From: Moorena sp. SIO3I8 | Lineage (GTDB): Bacteria > Cyanobacteriota > Cyanobacteriia > Cyanobacteriales > Coleofasciculaceae | Reading direction: 5' to 3' | NCBI RefSeq assembly: GCF_010692325.1 | Contig: NZ_JAAHHW010000022.1 | Coordinates: 35,717-99,716, forward strand | DNA: 64,000 bases | Shown: positions 35,011-44,415 of the stretch, piece after piece | How positions within the stretch are numbered: position 1 is the first letter of the stretch | How the letters are laid out: each line of letters begins with the position of its first letter | Program-made: the position numbers and the translations under genes | The notes under the pieces: generated by a model | What the model saw: only the letters and a program-made list of their open reading frames with translations | The model's database searches: none | What the model was told of the DNA's origin: nothing

Positions 35011-35018
35011 ACTATTCG

Positions 35019-36653
35019 TTACTCAAGGGGTTCTATCCGTTCAAAAACTGGACAGTACCCCTCCAGTGTTACTTTAAAACCATAGAGAGCTGAGGCTGGA
35101 TTCCAGCAGCGCTGGCCTCTTTGGTATAGACAATTACCACAACACTCGATATTAATTGGTATCTTGGCTTTACCCCCTTGTTTGAGTAGTTCTCGTTGTG
35201 ACAATCCCCGCAAGACCAGTTCTTCTCCTTGCCAGCGGGCTTCTACTAAACCAGTATCAGCGAAATTTTGCCAACGAGGATCCGTTGCGATCGCCCTTGA
35301 AAGAGTGATATAGACAAGTGTATCTAATTCATTCAACTCTCCTTCATAGTTCGTTTCCGTTGGTAGAGCTGGTCTGATAAAGGTATCACCAATGGGAAGT
35401 TCTACGAGTGTTCCTGCTGCTGGCGTATGGAGGTGATATCGATTTTGTAACTCTTCCAAACCGGCAAGATCAGCTAGGTAGGTAGGGGAGCCGTGAACAA
35501 AAATCACATGTTGAGGTCGAAGATTATGAATCAACTGGGTGGTTCCCAGACAATCCCCATGTTGAGCCAGCAGATAAGTTTCAACCTTAAGCCATCCGTA
35601 GTCATCCGTTAGATCCTCCAAAGATTTAAGATGTTCCGGTTGCAGGACAACCCAAGAACGGTTCTCTTGCTGCGAGTACTCCCTCCAATCTATGTTTAAG
35701 TCAGTGAGGATAATACAGGGAGATTTACCGATAGCATCTCGCTGCTGGGGATCTAACCGCCGCACCCGAGGACGTACCCGCTCATCCCAAAACAAGGCTT
35801 GATGTCTGGCAAAATTTTGTACTGAGCTGGGAAAGTGAGACAGCAGTTCTAAGTAAGCATTACAACCAGCAGCCACGGTTCCATTGACCCAAATATCAAG
35901 GTCGCGTCCTGTAAAGTTGTGATGAGAGCGCAGGAGCATCAGGATTTCTTGACCTAGGCCTAAGGTAGGCACTGGCAACACAACTGAGTTATTGGTAGCA
36001 ATGGCCTGCTCAATACGCTCTACTAGTTGATTTTCTTGTTGCCGCCGATGGGGATGTCGAGCAGTGCCATAACTGCCTTCTACAATTACCACATCCGGCT
36101 GTGTCCCCCTGAGCGATTCAAGGGATAATCCCTCCACCAGCCGTGAGTTAGACAGGAAAAAGTCACCGGTGTAAAGCAGTCGGTAAGTTCGATGGCGAGT
36201 TGTGTAAGTGAGTAAAAATGCTGCTGCTCCTGGCAAGTGTCCAGCTGGGAACAATTGAGCAGTGAGTCCCTCACAGAATTCTACAGGGGTAACCCACGGG
36301 AGAGCTTGACAAAATGGGAGAATATCCTCAGGAGGCAGTTCCGGCCAGTTGAGTAGTAATAGTTGAGTCGTTACCTCACTGGCGTAGATTGGTAATTGTG
36401 GAAAAGTTTGGTGAAGAGCCAGCAATCCCTGACTATGGTCTGAGTGAGCGTGGCTACACAGGACTAAATCTGCTGGTGGTATCCCATCGATCTGTAGGGG
36501 GGAAATGTCTTCTAATCCACAATCAAGGAGAATGCGGTGTGGCCCCATCTGCACCAACAAACAAACCCCTTCTGCACCATGACCAACACCGTAAGGAAAG
36601 CAGGTTAATCGGTCATCCTGATCAGAGGATGCTACTGGGCGTTGATTGCTCAT
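35019..36653 (-). CDS. Metallo-beta-lactamase/beta-CASP-like hydrolase
   Basis: The 544-aa protein has the metallo-beta-lactamase HxHxDH motif CSHAHSDHSQG, a further His in FPAGHLPGAAAF and Asp in LYTGDFF, then a beta-CASP-like middle (VVLPVPTLGLGQEILMLL) and HGDCLGTTQLI and VIFVHGSPTYL near residue 400. This build is typical of CPSF-73/RNase-like enzymes of RNA processing. The C-terminal 40 residues hold a Cys-rich patch CCGNCLYQRGQRCWNP to EGYCPVF, a possible metal site. The ATG at 36653 is chosen over a TTG 9 bp upstream. Confidence 0.82.
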   Translation of the reverse strand: MSNQRPVASSDQDDRLTCFPYGVGHGAEGVCLLVQMGPHRILLDCGLEDISPLQIDGIPPADLVLCSHAHSDHSQGLLALHQTFPQLPIYASEVTTQLLLLNWPELPPEDILPFCQALPWVTPVEFCEGLTAQLFPAGHLPGAAAFLLTYTTRHRTYRLLYTGDFFLSNSRLVEGLSLESLRGTQPDVVIVEGSYGTARHPHRRQQENQLVERIEQAIATNNSVVLPVPTLGLGQEILMLLRSHHNFTGRDLDIWVNGTVAAGCNAYLELLSHFPSSVQNFARHQALFWDERVRPRVRRLDPQQRDAIGKSPCIILTDLNIDWREYSQQENRSWVVLQPEHLKSLEDLTDDYGWLKVETYLLAQHGDCLGTTQLIHNLRPQHVIFVHGSPTYLADLAGLEELQNRYHLHTPAAGTLVELPIGDTFIRPALPTETNYEGELNELDTLVYITLSRAIATDPRWQNFADTGLVEARWQGEELVLRGLSQRELLKQGGKAKIPINIECCGNCLYQRGQRCWNPASALYGFKVTLEGYCPVFERIEPLE

Positions 36654-36662
36654 GAGCTTCAA

Positions 36663-37320
36663 CTTAAATTTTAGCTAATCTGGCTCCGTTAACCCACGTC
36701 TTACTAATCAGGGAAGGGTGAATGATTAAGCCTTGGAAGAGGCAGACAGCATCGGCGATCGCCAACGGAAAATAAGGTGGAACTATTTTTACTAAGGCTG
36801 CATCTTCCTTGAACGGAAAATTCAACGGATTCTTCCCCAGTCAAAACAAACGTGGTAGAGTTGTCACTCCGTAGCAATTTAGAGGGGTTTGTATGCTGGA
36901 TATACCCTATAGGTCACTCTGGAGTCTATGAAAATCCCACACCCTACCCCTTAGGGTGGGTGTGGGTAGTTCTCAACTAGTTTCCCTTCTTTCGAGGTCA
37001 GAGTCAAGAGGGGATAAGGGCTGCCAACAACATCACCACAGTAGGGAGTTAAGTAGGCATGGACTGGCGAAGTTCCTATAACCTCTAAGTGAGGATTTTA
37101 ATTTTTTGACACTCCCGATCCCTAGAAGGCAGGGGCTTGGGAAAACCCCCGTGAGCCCCCTTACACTCCCCGCTCTAAGGCCTTTGGCCACGCTTCGCGA
37201 TCGGTCAGCATCTAGACTTTAGCCTCTGCTTTGATGCCAGATGCATGGATTTTTCCAAGGCTAAACGATGAAGGCTTTTTGAAAGCTCAGCAGCTGACCG
37301 CTAAAGTAAATACTGGAAGC
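36663..37320. other. Intergenic region with solo hairpins
   Basis: No gene is visible. There is a hairpin CCCACACCCTA/TAGGGTGGGTGTGGG-like (36936-36968), a GACACTCCC-type IS605 end on the minus strand (about 37108-37150) and a 24-bp repeat copy (37179-37200). Confidence 0.5.
37179..37200 (-). repeat. 24-bp GTTCGCG-type repeat, partial
   Basis: On the plus strand it reads GGCCTTTGGCCACGCTTCGC and continues into GATCG. It is a diverged copy of the family. Confidence 0.5.
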
Positions 37321-37443
37321 TTAGTGTGCAGAGCCGTTGCCGTGATAATCGTCTGAATCATAAAATCCGTTCTTAGTCCCAAAAAACAGGCACAAAGCAG
37401 TAAAAGCAATTGTTAGTACCACTAAAACCAGTTTTACTTCCAT
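37321..37443 (-). CDS. Small 40-aa membrane protein
   Basis: The frame starts MEVKLVLVVLTIAFTALCLF and ends DDYHGNGSAH, followed by TAA. Residues 3-21 form one membrane helix, and a polar Asp/His/Gly tail follows. GAGGAG lies about 11 nt before the ATG (complement of 37441-37443). The size and layout resemble short thylakoid or cytochrome-complex subunits, but I cannot name it. Confidence 0.55.
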   Translation of the reverse strand: MEVKLVLVVLTIAFTALCLFFGTKNGFYDSDDYHGNGSAH

Positions 37444-38042
37444 TTTCTTAATAACTCCTCATGGCTGTCAGAAAAAACCGTCACGTTCATTGTAACTCCC
37501 TCTTTCGTCGAGAACCTACCTCAATCCCCTGCCTAAGCTGTCACGCACTTAATTTTTGGGTTGAGGCGGATGGGGAGATGGGGAAATGGAGGTGGGGAGA
37601 GGGTTTCATGGTTTGTTTCATAAGATGAACAGATTCAATTTAGATGCGTGTTAGCTTAAAAGCCATGGCTACTGTAATATTTTTATATTGCTATATGATT
37701 ATATTTAATTAATTAGAGCGAGTATGGTATTATTTCTATCAGTGTGTTTGTTGGGGTTTAAACGCGAAAGTGATAGTGAGCTTATAAAAAATGGCAAGTA
37801 CAAAGTACCAGCTTAGTGAGTACAGCTTAGTGAGTACAGCTTAGGGAGTAGCAGCTTAATGCGATCGCTATCGGTAGTAACTTAGGTAAATTACGCACTA
37901 TCATAGAAGCTGCTAATCGCGAACCTATACCAAACTCAAGGTTTTTCCCTACCAGACCGTTCTAGTTTGCCTAAAGCTGCACCATTTCAAACCACCACAA
38001 CCAGATCATCTCAATTACTGCTCTAGCCGGTTGAAGTTTTAT
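37444..38042. other. Intergenic region upstream of the ABC operon
   Basis: AT-rich DNA with three AGCTTAGTGAGTAC-like tandem units (about 37805-37855) leads into a decayed folK piece (37857-38022), which ends directly before the binding-protein gene. Confidence 0.5.
37857..38022 (+). pseudogene. Decayed folK fragment
   Basis: The frame from 37862 reads AIAIGSNLGKLRTIIEAA, which matches AIALGSNLGDSRAILEAA of the intact folK at 43778. Further on, CTGCACCATTTCAAACCACC and CACAACCAGATCATCTCAAT match CTGCACCAGTTGGACCGCC and CACAACCTGATTATCTCAAT of that gene. The middle is deleted and there is no full frame. It is a relic of a second folK or a duplication. Confidence 0.7.
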
Positions 38043-39095
38043 ATGAAAGAAATCTATAAAATTAAGCGTCGCCAATTACTTAAACTTAGCTCCATCACTC
38101 TTGGTAGTAGTGTTTTGGCAGCTTGTAATAATCAAACCTCTACACCATTAACTACAGAAAAAAAAGGTAAATTAGATCAAATAAAATTTGCTTTGGGGTG
38201 GAAAGCTGAAGCAGAATACGGTGGTTTTTATCAGGCTGTCGCTACTGGCATTTATCAAAATTATGACCTAGATGTTATTATACAACCAACAGGTCCTCAG
38301 AGCAATCCCACCCAATTATTACTGGGGGGAGTAGTTGATTTAAGTATGGGACAGGCTGTTGATGCTATTAGAGCAGTGCAACAAGGCATTCCCAAAATTA
38401 CTGTAGCAAGTATCTTCCAAAAAGAAATACGAATTCTATTGGCTCATCCAGGGGTAGGCAATGACTCTCTGGCACAATTAAAAGGTAAACCAATTTTTAT
38501 GGCTCCTGGAGCTATCACAACCTATTGGCCCCTACTCAAGGCAAAATACGGTTTTACAGATGACCAGAAACGCCCCTACAACTTCAATGTTAGCCCTTTT
38601 TTAGTAGATAAAAATTCAGCCCAACAGGGGATTTTGACCTCTGAACCATACATTATAGAAAAAGAAGGAGGCTTTAAGCCCAATATATTATCCTTAGCAG
38701 AGGCTGGTTATAATCCCTATACTTTCACCATTGAAACCACGAAGAAACTCGTTGAAACTAACCCCGATATGGTTCAGCGATTTGTTGATGCATCAATCAA
38801 AGGATGGTATAGCTATCTAGAGAATCCCGAACCAGCCAATGAGCTGATCAAAAAAGATAATCCAGAGATGAAGGATGACCTCATTGCCTATGGTCTGGAT
38901 AAGCTTAAAGACTATGGTATTATCATCTCTGGCGATGCCGAAAAACTTGGCATTGGGGCAATGACCGATGAACGTTGGGAAAGTTTGTTCAATGAGTTAG
39001 TTACGGTTGGTGTACTTGATGCAAAGACTGATTACAAACAAGCCTACACCTTGGAATTTGTCAATAAAGGAGTAGATTTTTATACAAAAAATTAG
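38043..39095 (+). CDS. ABC transporter substrate-binding lipoprotein (NMT1/THI5-like)
   Basis: This is the periplasmic binding protein of a NitT/TauT-type importer. The 350-aa precursor has a twin-Arg/lipobox-like leader (RRQLLKLSSITLGSSVLAAC) with the lipid-bearing Cys after LAA. The mature part contains FALGWKAEAEYGGFYQAVATGIY and GGVVDLSMGQ, typical of the NMT1/THI5 fold that binds thiamine precursors, pyrimidines, nitrate or sulfonates. The ATG at 38043 is chosen over a TTG 12 bp upstream. ATPase and permease genes follow on the same strand. The ligand is not identified. Confidence 0.85.
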   Translation: MKEIYKIKRRQLLKLSSITLGSSVLAACNNQTSTPLTTEKKGKLDQIKFALGWKAEAEYGGFYQAVATGIYQNYDLDVIIQPTGPQSNPTQLLLGGVVDLSMGQAVDAIRAVQQGIPKITVASIFQKEIRILLAHPGVGNDSLAQLKGKPIFMAPGAITTYWPLLKAKYGFTDDQKRPYNFNVSPFLVDKNSAQQGILTSEPYIIEKEGGFKPNILSLAEAGYNPYTFTIETTKKLVETNPDMVQRFVDASIKGWYSYLENPEPANELIKKDNPEMKDDLIAYGLDKLKDYGIIISGDAEKLGIGAMTDERWESLFNELVTVGVLDAKTDYKQAYTLEFVNKGVDFYTKN

Positions 39096-39338
39096 TTAAC
39101 ATTATATATTAGTTATATACATGTTAATATCCAAGTTAATTAGATATTGTTATTATAGATTAATTTATATCTAGTCTTGCCAAGCCAGATTGATAAGTTC
39201 AAATATTAACCGATTCTTAAGCAATGATTATACCTCTTGCAAAAGTATTTTTATGATACTGTTTTTATAAATTTTTTTCCGCTGTTACCTGTTACTTCCG
39301 ACTTCTGCAAGAAGTCTATTGCTACTAACTGACAATAG

Positions 39339-40097
39339 ATGAACCAAAAACCAGCTATTTCTCTTACCCATGTCAATAAAACTTTTGACAATGGTACTGT
39401 AGCGCTAAAAGACCTAAATCTCAACATCAATAAGTCCGAATTCATCAGTCTGGTAGGACCATCGGGATGTGGCAAGAGTACCCTGCTACGCATCATTGCT
39501 GGACTAAGCACTATGAGTTCGGGAAACATAGAATGGAGCGATCGCGCCCACCAAAAGGAGATAGCTTTTGTCTTCCAAGAAGCAGCACTAATGCCTTGGG
39601 CAACGGTAATGGGAAATGTTCGTTTGCCTCTTAAATTGGCTGGGGTCTCTAAAAAAGTGGCTGATAATGCTATTAAAGAAGCGCTCCAATTAGTTGGACT
39701 GGAAAGTTTTGCCCAATCCTATCCCCGTCAACTCTCCGGTGGCATGAAAATGCGAGTCTCTATTGCCAGAGCTCTTGTTACTTCTCCCAAGGTATTGCTG
39801 ATGGATGAGCCCTTTGGAGCCTTGGATGATATCACCCGGACTAAGCTGAACCTGGAGTTACTTGATTTGTGGAGTAAGAAACACTGGACTGTGGTTTTTG
39901 TGACTCACAATATTTATGAAGCCGTATATCTATCCAATCGGGTGGTAGTAATGGCAGCTCGTCCAGGTCGAGTAGTGGCGGATATAACTATTGATGAACC
40001 ATCACCACGTAACGAACAGTTTCGTACATCCTTAGTTTATACCAAATATTGTCAGAAGGTTGCTGAGCAGTTGTCAAAAGGGATGAATTATGAGTGA
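39339..40097 (+). CDS. ABC transporter ATPase, NitT/TauT family
   Basis: The 252-aa ATPase has Walker A GPSGCGKST (about 41-49), Q-loop FQEAALMPW, signature LSGGMKMRVSIARAL, Walker B VLLMDEPFGALDD and H-loop VTHNIYEA. The LMPW and SGGM blocks place it with SsuB/TauB/NrtD-type ATPases. It is the second gene of the transport operon, between the binding protein and the permease. A GCGATCGC octamer occurs within it. Confidence 0.92.
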   Translation: MNQKPAISLTHVNKTFDNGTVALKDLNLNINKSEFISLVGPSGCGKSTLLRIIAGLSTMSSGNIEWSDRAHQKEIAFVFQEAALMPWATVMGNVRLPLKLAGVSKKVADNAIKEALQLVGLESFAQSYPRQLSGGMKMRVSIARALVTSPKVLLMDEPFGALDDITRTKLNLELLDLWSKKHWTVVFVTHNIYEAVYLSNRVVVMAARPGRVVADITIDEPSPRNEQFRTSLVYTKYCQKVAEQLSKGMNYE

Positions 40098-40214
40098 TAA
40101 TTTATAAATTATTATTTAGACATAACTGATAAATTATGATTATCAAAAATATGAATATAAATTTTACAGCTATAATTTTACAGCTATATTAAACGGTATA
40201 TAATAATTTTATTT

Positions 40215-41045
40215 ATGAAAAAAAATAAAGCATTCGTTCTGGCAAAGCTAAAATTGAAACGTTTGCTATCTATCGATATTATAGCCCCTGTGGCAGTGGG
40301 AATCCTGGTGTTGATGGTGTGGGATATCTCTGTTCGAGTGACTAGTACGCCATCCTATATATTACCAGGTCCTTTGCTGATTATCAAGGTATTAATTAGG
40401 GACTGGAACAGTTTATTTCAGCCATTGCTGATCACCATAAAAATCACTGTAGCGGCCTTTATAACAGCAGCAGTTTCAGGCTTGCTAATTGCCATGTTAA
40501 TGGCTCAGAGTAAGTGGATTGAAAAAAGCTTATATCCCTATGCAGTCGTTCTGCAAACAATGCCTATTGCTGCGATCGCGCCTTTAATTATTATTTGGCT
40601 GAGGAACAATACCTTTGCTGCTTTGGTAATTTGTGCTTGGATTGTAGCATTCTTCCCGATTATTTCTAATACGACTTTTGGTTTAAATAGTATCGATTCC
40701 AACTTAAGTGACCTGTTCCGGCTTTACAAAGCATCTCGCTGGCAGACAATGCTGTATCTGCGATTACCAAGTGCTTTACCCTATTTTTTAGCTGCATTAC
40801 GTATCAGTGGTGGATTAGCCTTAATCGGAGCAATAGTAGCTGAGTTTGTTGCCGGTACAGGCGGTGCTAATTCAGGAATTGCTTATCAAATGCTAATTGC
40901 TGGCTACAATCTCGAAATTCCCCGGATGTTTGCTGCTTTGTTTATGATTAGTAGTCTAGGTATTTTGATTTTTGTACTCTTGACCACCTTATCCAACTTG
41001 GTTCTGGGGCAATGGCATGAAAGTTCTATCACCAGAGATAATTGA
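40215..41045 (+). CDS. ABC transporter permease, NitT/TauT family
   Basis: The 276-aa membrane protein has about six helices and the EAA-type cytoplasmic loop YLRLPSALPYFLAALRISGGLALIGAIVAE, which docks to the ATPase. The family resembles SsuC/TauC/ThiX permeases. The ATG at 40215 follows an AT-rich 117-bp gap. It completes the three-gene import system. Confidence 0.9.
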   Translation: MKKNKAFVLAKLKLKRLLSIDIIAPVAVGILVLMVWDISVRVTSTPSYILPGPLLIIKVLIRDWNSLFQPLLITIKITVAAFITAAVSGLLIAMLMAQSKWIEKSLYPYAVVLQTMPIAAIAPLIIIWLRNNTFAALVICAWIVAFFPIISNTTFGLNSIDSNLSDLFRLYKASRWQTMLYLRLPSALPYFLAALRISGGLALIGAIVAEFVAGTGGANSGIAYQMLIAGYNLEIPRMFAALFMISSLGILIFVLLTTLSNLVLGQWHESSITRDN

Positions 41046-41132
41046 TATGATAATTAATAGTGATAATTAATAGGCAACCAGCTATGAACCTTAATCTTTT
41101 CAGTGATTTAATTTCGATAGAGTCAGAAAACT

Positions 41133-42020
41133 ATGCCTGAGAAAAATAAACCCCTAGTCAGCATTATTATTCCAGCATACCAAGCCCAAAATACAATCGC
41201 GCAAGCTATCAAAAGCCTTATAGCACAGACCTATTCAAACTGGGAGGTGGCGATCGGTTCGGACGATGGAGTAGACTACTTATCCTTACTATCTCGCCAA
41301 GGAATTAACGATCCACGATTGAAACAAGCATTTACAGGAGGGTGTGGCAGTGGAGACGGTCCCGCCCGCAACACGGCGGTAGCAATTTCTACTGGGGAGG
41401 TGATTGCCAACCTAGATGCTGATGATGCCTATGAAGCAAACCGTCTAGCAGAAATGGTTCCTCTGGCCATGACCTATGGTGCTGCAATCGACAACACTGG
41501 CGTGTACAACACTGACCTAATTATGTACAAGTGTCCCTTCCGCGATCGCACCACGGTTACCTTTGCTACGGCGGACGACATCCTCAAACCTCGTGTGCCT
41601 TTTTTCCCAGTTTTCCGCCGGAAATTTTTGGGTCGAGGTTGGACTAAAGTTCCCTTTGCTGCGGACGTTATGTTCAATCTTGAGCTGTTAAGCCGAGTTG
41701 GAAAGATAGCAATCGATCCTCAGCCCCTTTACCAATACTACAAGCGTGAGAATTCTATGACGCAATCAGCGACAGCTTTTGAAAGTGCCGAACTAGCCTA
41801 TCATAAAATTTTGGCACTGCTGGATGCTGGGGAACTTGATCTTACTGAAGATATCCGCAGCGCAGCCATAGAGGAGTTCTCCCAAAATCTACGCCTCAAT
41901 CGTGTGTTCCGTCAGTATATGCAGTCGGGAAGCTGCCAAAATCTTGAGGAATTTCTCGATATGACTGAGAACGGACATGCTGACTGGCTCAAGTCTGAAT
42001 TGGAAATGGAACAATTGTAA
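41133..42020 (+). CDS. Family 2 glycosyltransferase
   Basis: The 295-aa protein has the GT-A start PLVSIIIPAYQAQNTIAQAI, the nucleotide-sugar region GPARNTAVAISTGEVI, the DxD-type NLDADDAYEANR and a late acceptor-side part with YYKRENSMTQS. It probably transfers a sugar from a nucleotide donor; the acceptor is unknown. It is about 90 bp after the permease gene on the same strand, with no functional link evident. No membrane helix is present. Confidence 0.85.
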   Translation: MPEKNKPLVSIIIPAYQAQNTIAQAIKSLIAQTYSNWEVAIGSDDGVDYLSLLSRQGINDPRLKQAFTGGCGSGDGPARNTAVAISTGEVIANLDADDAYEANRLAEMVPLAMTYGAAIDNTGVYNTDLIMYKCPFRDRTTVTFATADDILKPRVPFFPVFRRKFLGRGWTKVPFAADVMFNLELLSRVGKIAIDPQPLYQYYKRENSMTQSATAFESAELAYHKILALLDAGELDLTEDIRSAAIEEFSQNLRLNRVFRQYMQSGSCQNLEEFLDMTENGHADWLKSELEMEQL

Positions 42021-42322
42021 TTTATCAATTCCTAATTCTCAATGCAATGGGAAAGCTTGACAAACCCAGACGCAATCGCGAAAAATATCCTATCTTTTAA
42101 TATGATTTTATAGTTAAGATGGTTCAGGAATTTTTCCATAACTTTATCAGTAATTGTATCAGTCATTATGGATAAAACGGAATCATCTATTTTCCCGATA
42201 AAGTTCAGGTGCCATCCCCTTAAAAATTTCTGCCACCCCAACTCACTGAGAAAGTGACTATGGTGAAAAATACGGTTAAAAATACAGAGGCGATCGCCCC
42301 GCCAGCTATTTAAGTAAATATA
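42021..42322. other. Gap with no feature recognised
   Basis: AT-rich sequence between convergent genes. A 69-codon minus-strand frame is present but has no start signal or recognisable features. Confidence 0.4.
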
Positions 42323-43063
42323 CTAAATATATTGACCACCATCCAGCGTAATCGTGCTACCCGTTAGAAAATCTTGTTCGAGTAAAAACAGGGCGCTGTC
42401 CGTCACTACTTTGGTATTTCCAGGGATTTTTAATGGAATAAACTTACGGGCATAATTTTCCATAAAGGCTTGAGGGTCTGGGTCACCTGGAGGTTCGAGA
42501 ATTTGTCCCAGCGCTAAACCATTTACTGTAATGCGGGGGGCTAATTCCAATGCCATAATTTTTGTCATATCCCACAAGCCCCGTTTGGTAATTCGATAGG
42601 CAAAATGGTTAGTATCTGGCTTGGCAATACCAGCATCGTTAATATTAATAATTTTGCCATTCCTATTTTGGGGAAGTTGCTTGGCAAACCCTTGACTGAG
42701 TTGGAAGGGGGCACGAAGGTTAATGGCAAAAATTTTATCCCACAGAGCGACATCAGTCTGGGCAAATAGATCTTCTTCTGGGAAGATAGAAGCGCTATTA
42801 ATCAGGATGTCGATTTTTCCAAAGGTTTCAACTGCTTGAGGGATAATAGTGTCTGTGGCCACGGGGTCGGCGAGATTAGCGGAGTAGGTAATAGCTCGCA
42901 CTCCCAAGGAATCTGCTTCGGCTTTGACTTCAGCAGCTGCACCAGCAGAGCGTCCGTAATGAATAAAGACATCGCAACCAGCTTTAGCAAGAGCGATAAC
43001 AAGAGCACGTCCTACCCGAATGCCCCCCCCAGTTATAAGGGCCACTTTTCCCCTTAAGTCCAT
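42323..43063 (-). CDS. SDR reductase, FolM/pteridine-reductase-like
   Basis: The 246-aa short-chain dehydrogenase from the ATG at 43063 has the cofactor motif TGGGIRVGRALVIAL, FIHYGRSAG (Arg for NADPH phosphate, as in pteridine reductases), LINSAS, the YxxxK pair in FAYRITKRGL and a final GSTITLDGGQYI. The TGxxRRxG-like motif with HYxRS fits the FolM/PTR1 branch, which reduces dihydromonapterin or dihydrofolate. The folate gene folK lies about 700 bp away, divergent, with a tnpB relic in between. A longer start would add 18 unlikely residues. Confidence 0.72.
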   Translation of the reverse strand: MDLRGKVALITGGGIRVGRALVIALAKAGCDVFIHYGRSAGAAAEVKAEADSLGVRAITYSANLADPVATDTIIPQAVETFGKIDILINSASIFPEEDLFAQTDVALWDKIFAINLRAPFQLSQGFAKQLPQNRNGKIININDAGIAKPDTNHFAYRITKRGLWDMTKIMALELAPRITVNGLALGQILEPPGDPDPQAFMENYARKFIPLKIPGNTKVVTDSALFLLEQDFLTGSTITLDGGQYI

Positions 43064-43129
43064 TGTGTTACTTAGATGATTTCTATTATCAAACCAGAAA
43101 ACAAACTCTCTGACCAAAAACAGGAGGGC

Positions 43130-43645
43130 ACAAGCCCCAAGTTTCTAATCTACCTTCCGCACTGTGAAGTCCAGAAGGTATATCATGAGTAAGTTAACAC
43201 AAACAAGGAGGTAAAGCAAGCATGTTGGTACTGGCATACAAGGCTGTAGTCAAAAAAACTCAAGCTAAAGCAATAGATGAAGCTATTCGGACATCTCAAT
43301 TTGTGCGCAATAAAGTACTTAGATACTGGCTCGACCATCCCCGTGTTGCTAAGAAAAAGCCACACCACTTACAATACTCGATTATGTAGTGAATATGGAT
43401 GTTCCAAACACCTGAACAGCCATAATACAGCCGAGAAAGATATTAAAGGCTTCCAATGAAAAATTGGCAAAAAGAAGAAGGGGTTATCGGGTACGAACAA
43501 AGCTGGTGAAGTTTATGCTCCCAAGCATCATTGAGTAACAAGAAAAAGAAATGAACACACCAACAGATTCTTCCCGTAACGGCGTTGCCAGAAACGTGCT
43601 TGAAACTAGAATCCCCAGCCTTCTAGGCATGGGGAGTGTCAAAAA
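43130..43645 (+). mobile_element. Decayed IS605-type TnpB element
   Basis: A tnpB relic (43222-43551) is followed by an end hairpin CCCCAGCCT-TCT-AGGCATGGGG and GAGTGTCAA (about 43610-43640). The left boundary near 43130 is a guess. No tnpA is present. Confidence 0.6.
43222..43551 (+). pseudogene. TnpB remnant
   Basis: After AGGAGGT, the frame starts MLVLAYKAVVKKTQAKAIDE, then AIRTSQFVRNKVLRYWLD, the N-terminus of TnpB (OrfB). The frame then breaks. Only about 330 bp of the usual 1.1-1.2 kb remain, so RuvC and zinc-finger parts are lost, while the RNA-encoding right end just downstream still looks intact. Confidence 0.72.
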
Positions 43646-43777
43646 CCCCCATACAATAGAACAGGTAATGGGTTCAACCACTTTGGGAAGGGTGAATCTT
43701 CTCGTGAATCCAACATAAGTGATACTCAGTCCCATTGAGGCGTGGTCTAAAGCTGCTGTGTCAACCGATGAAGGTCG

Positions 43778-44320
43778 ATGGTCTATAACTCTGGAAAATT
43801 GGTAACCACAAAGCTTTCATTGAGCGCGATCGCTCTTGGCAGTAACCTGGGTGACTCTCGTGCCATCCTAGAAGCTGCCCTCAGAAAACTCGACCAAACC
43901 CTAGGCGTTACCGTAAAATTGTGCTCTAGTTGGTATAAAACTGCACCAGTTGGACCGCCACAACCTGATTATCTCAATGGTTGTGCCCTTTTGGAGGTGC
44001 AACTAAGTCCCCAGAAATTGCTAGAGACTCTGCTAGGAATTGAACAAGAGTTTGGTAGAGTCCGTCAGGAACATTGGGGACCACGAACCCTAGACCTAGA
44101 TTTACTTTTATTTGATGATTTGATTCTACAGACACCTGAGCTCCAAATCCCTCACCCGCGTATGAGACAGAGAGCTTTTGTGCTAGTTCCCTTGGTAGAA
44201 ATTGCTCCTGATTGGGTAGAACCAGTCTCGGGACAGAGTATTTTCCAACTCGTTCAAAAGCTAGACTGTTCTGGAGTTAAGTTGTTGTCTGATACTTCCC
44301 TAGTAGGTTTTACCAAGTAA
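43778..44320 (+). CDS. folK: HPPK, 2-amino-4-hydroxy-6-hydroxymethyldihydropteridine pyrophosphokinase
   Basis: FolK transfers pyrophosphate from ATP to 6-hydroxymethyl-dihydropterin in folate synthesis. The 180-aa protein has ALGSNLGDSRAILEAAL, PPQPDYLNGCALLEV, the signature RVRQEHWGPRTLDLDLLLFDD with the metal-binding DLDLD, and IPHPRMRQRAFVLVPL. It is full length. A few N-terminal residues before LSLSAIALGSN are not conserved. A FolM-like reductase gene is divergent upstream, and a dead copy of folK lies 6 kb away. Confidence 0.95.
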   Translation: MVYNSGKLVTTKLSLSAIALGSNLGDSRAILEAALRKLDQTLGVTVKLCSSWYKTAPVGPPQPDYLNGCALLEVQLSPQKLLETLLGIEQEFGRVRQEHWGPRTLDLDLLLFDDLILQTPELQIPHPRMRQRAFVLVPLVEIAPDWVEPVSGQSIFQLVQKLDCSGVKLLSDTSLVGFTK

Positions 44321-44415
44321 TTGCTGCTCTGAGAAACCTACTACAAAAATCAGTAAAATCTATCTAGGATTAATTTAAGCAATATTGCCAAATAAAAATT
44401 CTATATGTGGCAGAC

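Noticed and set aside
42032..42241. 69-codon minus-strand frame
   Set aside because: It has no ribosome site, no recognised motif and lies in AT-rich DNA between convergent genes.
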